64,000 nucleotides of DNA from JBGPYB01 sp041493035. Its GTDB lineage: Bacteria; Acidobacteriota; Vicinamibacteria; Fen-336. Positions 59,573-64,000 of this stretch are shown piece after piece (position 1 is the first letter of the stretch; each line of letters opens with the position of its first letter). The stretch covers positions 32,616-96,615 of the forward strand of contig JBGPYB010000002.1 of the NCBI GenBank assembly GCA_041493035.1, written 5' to 3'. Both the position numbers and the translations under genes were made by a program. The notes beneath the pieces are model-generated. The model saw nothing but the letters and a program-made list of their open reading frames with translations, searched no databases and had not been told where the DNA came from.

Positions 59573-59944
59573 TCAGTCCCGCGCCAGCTCGCGGCGCAGG
59601 CGTCCCACGACGAGCCGCAGCAACTCCAGGGCGAAGCCGGGCACCTTTTGAACGAGCTGGTTGAAGGTCGGTTCGTCGATGACGGTCAGCCGGCAATCCG
59701 GGCCGGCCACGGCCGTGGCGCTGCGCGGGGCCGGGTCGATGAGCGACATCTCCCCGAAGAGGGCACCGGGTCCCAGCGTCTCGAGAAACTCACCGTCCTT
59801 CCGCAGTGACACCGTCCCATCCCGCACGACGAACAGCTCGTGGCCCTCTTGCCCCTCGGCGAAGATCACGGTCCCTTCCTCGAAGGCTCGCGGATGCTCG
59901 TCCACGAACGCGAGCATCTCACTGTAGCGTCGGACCTCTCGCAT
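59573..59944 (-). CDS. Small cyclic-nucleotide-binding-domain protein
   Basis: The 123-residue protein is a single cNMP-binding (CAP-type) beta-roll: FEEGTVIFAEGQEGHELFVVRDGTVSL, the phosphate-binding loop LGPGALFGEMSLIDPAPRSATAVA and a closing helix FNQLVQKVPGFALELLRLVVGRLRREL. The GEMSLID loop with arginine (RSA) is intact, so cAMP or cGMP binding is plausible. There is no DNA-binding domain, so it would act on a partner protein. GGGAGGG lies 8 bases before the ATG. It abuts the GH9 gene upstream (28 bases) and the RluA-like gene downstream. Confidence 0.88.
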   Translation of the reverse strand: MREVRRYSEMLAFVDEHPRAFEEGTVIFAEGQEGHELFVVRDGTVSLRKDGEFLETLGPGALFGEMSLIDPAPRSATAVAGPDCRLTVIDEPTFNQLVQKVPGFALELLRLVVGRLRRELARD

Positions 59945-59972
59945 CTCCTGACCCTCCCTAGTTACGGGCGGC

Positions 59973-61673
59973 TCACCGGCTTTCCTCGGGCGAGGCGCCC
60001 GCCAGAAGGAACACCAGTGGAGCGTTCCAGTTGATGGCAATTTCGTTGGTGGCGTACGACGCCTCCTCGTCCAGATACATCTTGGCTGGTGGGAGGTCGG
60101 CGAGCTTCCCCATGGCCGGATCCTGCCGCGACCGGTTGGGGCCGCCGGACAGAAGGCCGGGCCACGGCTCGGGCTTGTCGTCGGCGCCGCTCGGTCGGTG
60201 ATGGGGATGACGGAAGGGGTTGGCTCCCACCTGCGTGACGAAGGAGAGCGAGAACGTGTTCCGCCCCATGAGGTAGTGGAGATTCTCCATCGCCGCCTCG
60301 ACATACCGTGGGTCGGCGCGCAAGGCGTTCGCCACGAGCAATTGGACTCCGTAGTTGGCGGCAACGCCGTTCGAGCCCCAGACGTAGTCGGACGACGTCA
60401 TGCTGATGCGGTAGCCGTTGTGACCCGAACGCTCGACGATCGCGTCAGCCGCCGCCAGAGAGTCGTGGCGAATGCCTTCGGCGAGGCCGGCATCCTTCTT
60501 CGCCGCGAGGACGTAGGTCCAGAGCGCCATCGGTGCGACGCTCGGCCACGCCGGTGGTCCGACGGCGCGGATCGTTCCGCGATAGGTCGCGACATGGTCG
60601 AGGAAGTAACGATGGTAGGGCTCGTCGCCCGCGGTCCGCCACAGCTCGGCCGACGCCCAGAGACGCTCGTCGCCGCAGTCACGGTCCCCGTACTCGCCGG
60701 TCGAGACGCCACTGGGGTTTCGGAACAGGACATCGGGATGCGCTTCGAGCCAGAGCCACGCCTGAAGCGCCGCGCGGAGGCATCGATCGGAGAACGCGGC
60801 GTCGAAAGGTCTGTAAACGCGAGCCGCGATCGCGGCCACTGCGGCGAGGTCCGCGGTGGCGCAGGAGCTCTTCCACGGCGCCACGCCGCCGCCGATCACG
60901 TAGCTCGGCAGCGCGTCCTTCTCGGGCATCACGAAGCCGCAGAAGCCTTCGCTCGTCTGCTTGTGCCAGACGCCGCCGTCGTCGTCCTGCATGGATAGCA
61001 TCCAGTCGAGGTTCCACCGGACCTCGTTCAGGATGTCGGGCGTCCCGTTCCCGGACTCAGGGATATCGAGCTTCAGGTTCTTGACCCGGTCGCCGAAAAG
61101 CTCGAACGCCCAGAGCAGCGTGCCGGCGGAGATGCCGGAATTCACGACGTAGCGGCCGTAGTCGCCAGCGTCGTGCCAGCCCCCTGTCGGCTTGCGCGCC
61201 CCGGTCTTGCCCGAGGAGGCGTGGTAAGCGCCCTCGAGGTGACACGCGGCGTGGGAATAGCCGGGGAACCCCGGCCCCAGGTTCACCGCGGTTCCGCATC
61301 GCTGGCCGTAGAACGATCGAAGGGCGAGATAGAGGGCGCGTGCGTAGGTGTCTCGACCGATGGTGAACTCCCAGCTTCGACCGACGCCGGGCACGTCCAG
61401 GGAGTAGCGACCGGGCTCCGTGAACCGAGTGAAGTCCGCGGTCTGGACGCGATCCCCCGAATCGGCATCTTCCATCGGTGCCCCGAGCATCCCCTCGAAG
61501 GCGAGGGAGTCGTCGGCCACGCGCCGCACGGTGAAGCTCGTCGCCGCCGCTTTGGAGGCGACCATCGCCATCTTGGGAGCCGCCGGAAGGTAGCCGACCT
61601 GATCGATCTTGATCTCGGTCGTCGGCGCCGCGCCGAGAGCCAGAAGCGCCGAGAGCAGGAAGGAAATCGTCAT
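59973..61673 (-). CDS. Secreted GH9 glycoside hydrolase (endoglucanase type)
   Basis: The 566-residue protein has a short signal peptide (MTISFLLSALLALGAAP), an N-terminal Ig-like domain typical of GH9 theme D enzymes (IKIDQVGYLPAAPKMAMVAS), and the (alpha/alpha)6 catalytic domain. Catalytic carboxylates are visible: Asp168 and Asp171 in GGWHDAGDYGRYVV, and Glu544 in NEIAINWNAPLV. The block MGRNTFSLSFVTQVGANPFRHPHHRPSGAD is also conserved. GH9 enzymes cleave beta-1,4-glucans or cello-oligosaccharides. The ATG at 61673 is chosen for the signal peptide. It follows the TPR-like gene by 10 bases. Confidence 0.92.
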   Translation of the reverse strand: MTISFLLSALLALGAAPTTEIKIDQVGYLPAAPKMAMVASKAAATSFTVRRVADDSLAFEGMLGAPMEDADSGDRVQTADFTRFTEPGRYSLDVPGVGRSWEFTIGRDTYARALYLALRSFYGQRCGTAVNLGPGFPGYSHAACHLEGAYHASSGKTGARKPTGGWHDAGDYGRYVVNSGISAGTLLWAFELFGDRVKNLKLDIPESGNGTPDILNEVRWNLDWMLSMQDDDGGVWHKQTSEGFCGFVMPEKDALPSYVIGGGVAPWKSSCATADLAAVAAIAARVYRPFDAAFSDRCLRAALQAWLWLEAHPDVLFRNPSGVSTGEYGDRDCGDERLWASAELWRTAGDEPYHRYFLDHVATYRGTIRAVGPPAWPSVAPMALWTYVLAAKKDAGLAEGIRHDSLAAADAIVERSGHNGYRISMTSSDYVWGSNGVAANYGVQLLVANALRADPRYVEAAMENLHYLMGRNTFSLSFVTQVGANPFRHPHHRPSGADDKPEPWPGLLSGGPNRSRQDPAMGKLADLPPAKMYLDEEASYATNEIAINWNAPLVFLLAGASPEESR

Positions 61674-61683
61674 AGGGGCGAGG

Positions 61684-62763
61684 TCAGTTCGAGCGGAAGA
61701 AGTCCAGGAACTGCGGTGAGAACGCCAGACTGTCCGGAGCGAGACTGGGGTCGCTACGCCGGCTGGCAGCCACGTCGTCGGTGGCCTGGCGCCGGAGGGC
61801 GGCATCCCGCTCGCCCCCGGCTCGGAAGAGGGCGTATCGCGCAGCGGCTCTCAGGAGCGTCGCCTGGGTCCCGACCCGGCCCTTGAGGCCAATGGCTCGA
61901 TCGAGAAGGCGGATCGACTCCTCGTAGTGGCCGCCGAAGTAGGCCTGTGCTCCGGCCACGAGGTCGACCGGCGTGGTCGGCGCACCGTCCGCCGGCTTCG
62001 GAAGCGTCGTTGTCGGCGCGGGAACCGGCGTGGCCGCCTGCTCCCGTCGCAGCGCCTCGCGCCGTCTCTCGGCAGCCTGGCGCACGCCGTCGAAACGGTC
62101 TCTCGCCCGCCCCGCCAGATCGCGGGCCTCGCTGAGGAGTGCCAGGTCCGACGTGCGCCGCCCCGCTTCGGCCTTGGCGCGGGCAGATGCGAGGGAGTCC
62201 CGGGCCTCGGACTCGGCCCGCCCCAGTGTGGGCTCGCGCGACCAGATCGGAGAGAGGAGAGCATCGGCCGCCAACGAGGTCACGCCCCGCCCCGCCTCGT
62301 CGGCCGCGGAGACCGCCCCGTCTGCGGCTTGAACCGCCTGTGCGACGGCTGCCGGGTCGGGACCGCTGCGTGGCGTGGGCGTCGGGGACGGCGGTTTGGG
62401 GGCGGACCCCTCGCAGGACTTGAGGCCGTCCAGAAGCTCCGGCCACTTCGGATGATTGCGGATGGCGCCTTGGGAGCGCGACGTCTCGAACGACTTCACC
62501 GCCGAGTCGCAGTTGCCGAGGTTCACGTACGCCGCGCCCAGGTAGAAGTGGGGGAGATAGGTCTCGAACCGCAGGCCGTAGAGCTTGATCCGCTCCCCTT
62601 CGGTGGGGTTGTCGGCCGCCGCCTCGCGCATGTAGCGGACGACGTCGTCCCAGCGCTTTCGGTCGAGGGCCTCGATTCCCTTACGGTAGCTGTCCTTGTA
62701 GTCGGCTCTCACTTCGGCTGCGGTGAGCAGGAGCAGGAGGACGAGGGGCAGCCGGCGCATCAC
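61684..62763 (-). CDS. Secreted TPR-like repeat protein with Ala/Arg-rich coiled region
   Basis: The 359-residue protein has a signal peptide (MMRRLPLVLLLLLTAAEVRA), then TPR-like units (YKDSYRKGIEALDRKRWDDVVRYMREAAAD and LPHFYLGAAYVNLGNCDSAVKSFETS), a Pro-rich linker, an Ala/Arg-rich helical region (about residues 150-240) and one more TPR-like segment (GAQAYFGGHYEESIRLLDRAIGLKGRVGTQATLL). It starts 1 base after the kinase gene stop, so the two are cotranslated. It may be the partner through which the kinase senses or transmits a signal. It is not a known named family. Confidence 0.7.
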   Translation of the reverse strand: MMRRLPLVLLLLLTAAEVRADYKDSYRKGIEALDRKRWDDVVRYMREAAADNPTEGERIKLYGLRFETYLPHFYLGAAYVNLGNCDSAVKSFETSRSQGAIRNHPKWPELLDGLKSCEGSAPKPPSPTPTPRSGPDPAAVAQAVQAADGAVSAADEAGRGVTSLAADALLSPIWSREPTLGRAESEARDSLASARAKAEAGRRTSDLALLSEARDLAGRARDRFDGVRQAAERRREALRREQAATPVPAPTTTLPKPADGAPTTPVDLVAGAQAYFGGHYEESIRLLDRAIGLKGRVGTQATLLRAAARYALFRAGGERDAALRRQATDDVAASRRSDPSLAPDSLAFSPQFLDFFRSN

Positions 62764-62764
62764 C

Positions 62765-64000
62765 TCAGAGCCCTGCCCGCTTGAGGTAGTCCGCGGCGTC
62801 GATGCGGCGGAATTCGAGTAACTTTGTCTCGACGCCCGCGGCCCGAACGCTCACGCTCGCGGACACGGGTTTCGGGAACGACGGGTTCCGGACCTCGACC
62901 GTGTAGTCCCCCGGCGGGAGACTGAGGGACAGCGGCGTGAACCGCCCGGACGAGGGCTCGTGGTGCCCGCCCTTCGAGTCCATTACGAGGACGACCTCTC
63001 CCCAAGGGAGGGCGTCGATGATCAGCGCCCCGGTTCCGGCCGCGGGGGTCGGCTGAGGAGCCTGGGTTGGTGTCGGCTGAGGCGTGGGGTTCGTGGGCGG
63101 AGGGGGCCGGCGAAGCAGGAACGCGACGGCGCCCACGCCGAGCGCCAGGATCAGCACGCCCACACCCGCCACGGCCCCGATCGGCCAGCCGCTTCGGACG
63201 GGCTTTGGTGGAGGCAGTACCCGAGTGGGCTCGATGCGGGGGAGGGCCTTCGATGTCCCGGTTCGGGGCGCCGGTCGGGGAGTGGCCACCGTTGGCGCGG
63301 GCGGGGGCAAGGTGGAGGCCAGCAGCGTGCGCGGCGTCTTGACCGTGGGCGCTGCGGGCGACGGCCGCGGCGTCAGCGGGCCGCTCGGCAGGGGCGCGAT
63401 CCCGGCCGCGTTGCGGGCCGCGGTCATGGCCTGGGCGAACTCAGTGCAAGAGCTGAAGCGGTCGTCGGCCTTCTTCGCCAGGGCTTTCTTCAGCACCGGT
63501 ACCACTGACGGCGGCAGCGGCGAAGCGTCGGGCCCTTCGAGGGGGGGAGGCTCCTGGAGGTGCTTGAAGATCGTGGCGATGGGCGTCTCGCCCCGGAAAG
63601 GCACGTGGCCCGTGAAGACCTCGAAAGCCACGATGCCCAGCGCGTAGATGTCGCTGCGATGATCGATCTTCCCGCCCTGGGCCTGCTCGGGGCTCATGTA
63701 CTCCGGTGTGCCGACGACGAGCCCTGTGGCGGTGGCTCCGAGGGTTGCGCCCTCGCCCACCTGCTTGGCGATGCCGAAATCCATGAGGCGCACGACGCCG
63801 TGGCCGTCCCGCATCAGGTTGGCGGTCTTCAGGTCGCGGTGAACGATGCCCGCCTCGTGGATCGCCTGGAGCCCTTCGGCCACGTGGATGCAGGTGTCGA
63901 AGGCCACCTCGGGCGGGAAGGCCCCGTGCTCGGTCAGCACCTTCCGGAGATCGACGCCCTCGATGTACTCCATCGCGATGTAGCGGAGGCCGCCTTCCTC
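62765..64000 (-). CDS. Ser/Thr protein kinase with TM helix and PEGA-like domain (5-prime truncated by window)
   Basis: The visible 411 residues lack the N-lobe, which lies beyond base 64000. They start EEGGLRYIAMEYIEG and show HRDLKTANLM with catalytic Asp, DFGIAKQVGEGATLGATATGLVVGTPEYMSPEQ activation segment and the C-lobe end. A Pro/Ala-rich linker leads to one transmembrane helix (GAVAGVGVLILALGVGAVAFLL), then a Pro/Thr-rich stretch and a beta-sandwich like PEGA (GALIIDALPWGEVVLVMD ... LPPGDYTVEVRNPSFPKPVSASVSV). The ATG at 63973 is internal to the kinase fold and is not the start. It forms a pair with the TPR-like gene downstream. Confidence 0.9.
   Translation of the reverse strand, partial: EEGGLRYIAMEYIEGVDLRKVLTEHGAFPPEVAFDTCIHVAEGLQAIHEAGIVHRDLKTANLMRDGHGVVRLMDFGIAKQVGEGATLGATATGLVVGTPEYMSPEQAQGGKIDHRSDIYALGIVAFEVFTGHVPFRGETPIATIFKHLQEPPPLEGPDASPLPPSVVPVLKKALAKKADDRFSSCTEFAQAMTAARNAAGIAPLPSGPLTPRPSPAAPTVKTPRTLLASTLPPPAPTVATPRPAPRTGTSKALPRIEPTRVLPPPKPVRSGWPIGAVAGVGVLILALGVGAVAFLLRRPPPPTNPTPQPTPTQAPQPTPAAGTGALIIDALPWGEVVLVMDSKGGHHEPSSGRFTPLSLSLPPGDYTVEVRNPSFPKPVSASVSVRAAGVETKLLEFRRIDAADYLKRAGL

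Noticed and set aside
1..64000. tRNA, rRNA or CRISPR loci
   Set aside because: Reading both strands I found no cloverleaf-like segments with TTC-motif arms, no rRNA cores and no evenly spaced repeats.

Overview
The window is a 64 kb stretch of a high-GC chromosome, most likely from an uncultured or little-studied member of Acidobacteriota. The phylum call is inferred from gene content: Oar-like TonB-dependent receptors with an N-terminal carboxypeptidase-regulatory domain, Ser/Thr kinases fused to TolB-type beta-propellers, an ASPIC/UnbV plus TPR operon, a PSCyt1/PSCyt2/PSD1 protein paired with a DUF1501 protein, and a fused transaldolase-glucose-6-phosphate isomerase. I see no rRNA, tRNA, CRISPR array, transposase or integrase. 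Coding density is high, many neighbouring genes overlap at ATGA, GTGA or TTGA junctions, and no gene-free stretch over 300 bases exists except 25125-25476, which holds a decayed kinase gene.

Layout: (1) 1-1443: the end of an OmpA-like protein, then a winged-helix/GHKL-ATPase/STAS-like regulator with a perfect inverted repeat at its promoter. (2) 1494-6560: a tightly coupled tyrosine/homogentisate degradation operon (hmgA, an unknown gene, fahA, hpd, glutathione peroxidase). No maleylacetoacetate isomerase is present and the unknown gene is a candidate for that gap. (3) 6631-14844: assorted single genes and pairs: Sel1-repeat protein, Dabb protein plus MFS transporter, CBS protein, YjbQ protein, an orphan sugar-binding-fold protein, mscL, DAHP synthase, a HAD phosphatase with a small membrane protein. 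(4) 14890-20683: GH106-like and GH3 secreted glycosidases and a zinc peptidase. (5) 20700-26303: a small accessory island with three unrelated toxin-antitoxin pairs (DUF433/DUF5615, Phd/VapC, MntA/HepT) around an intact kinase-propeller gene and two decayed kinase copies. (6) 26361-33013: a TonB receptor with a DUF5666-like partner, and an Omp85-like outer membrane protein with a periplasmic partner. (7) 32959-43093: an almost complete pentose phosphate pathway (pgl, tkt, rpiB, tal-pgi, gnd, zwf, glucokinase, phosphatase), lacking only rpe. (8) 43103-50747: an ASPIC/UnbV plus two TPR operon divergent from a second TonB receptor that has a strong promoter and an operator-like palindrome. (9) 50811-57522: PSCyt/PSD1 protein, Tat-exported DUF1501 protein, amino-acid permease, RidA. 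(10) 57584-64000: LemA, an unknown small protein, an RluA-like protein lacking the catalytic Asp, a cNMP-binding protein, a GH9 glucanase, a TPR-like protein and a Ser/Thr kinase cut by the window end.

The most notable signals are the toxin-antitoxin island bounded by three same-orientation copies of the 3-prime end of a kinase gene, with the intact kinase having lost the ancestral stop codon; a repeated pattern of -10 boxes placed 6-10 bases before start codons without a Shine-Dalgarno sequence, suggesting leaderless transcripts (including a 17-bp palindrome over the -10 box of the phd-type antitoxin); the conserved unknown gene inside the homogentisate operon; and an RluA-family protein with HRLG in place of HRLD. 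All functions are read from motifs by eye; no database search was run.
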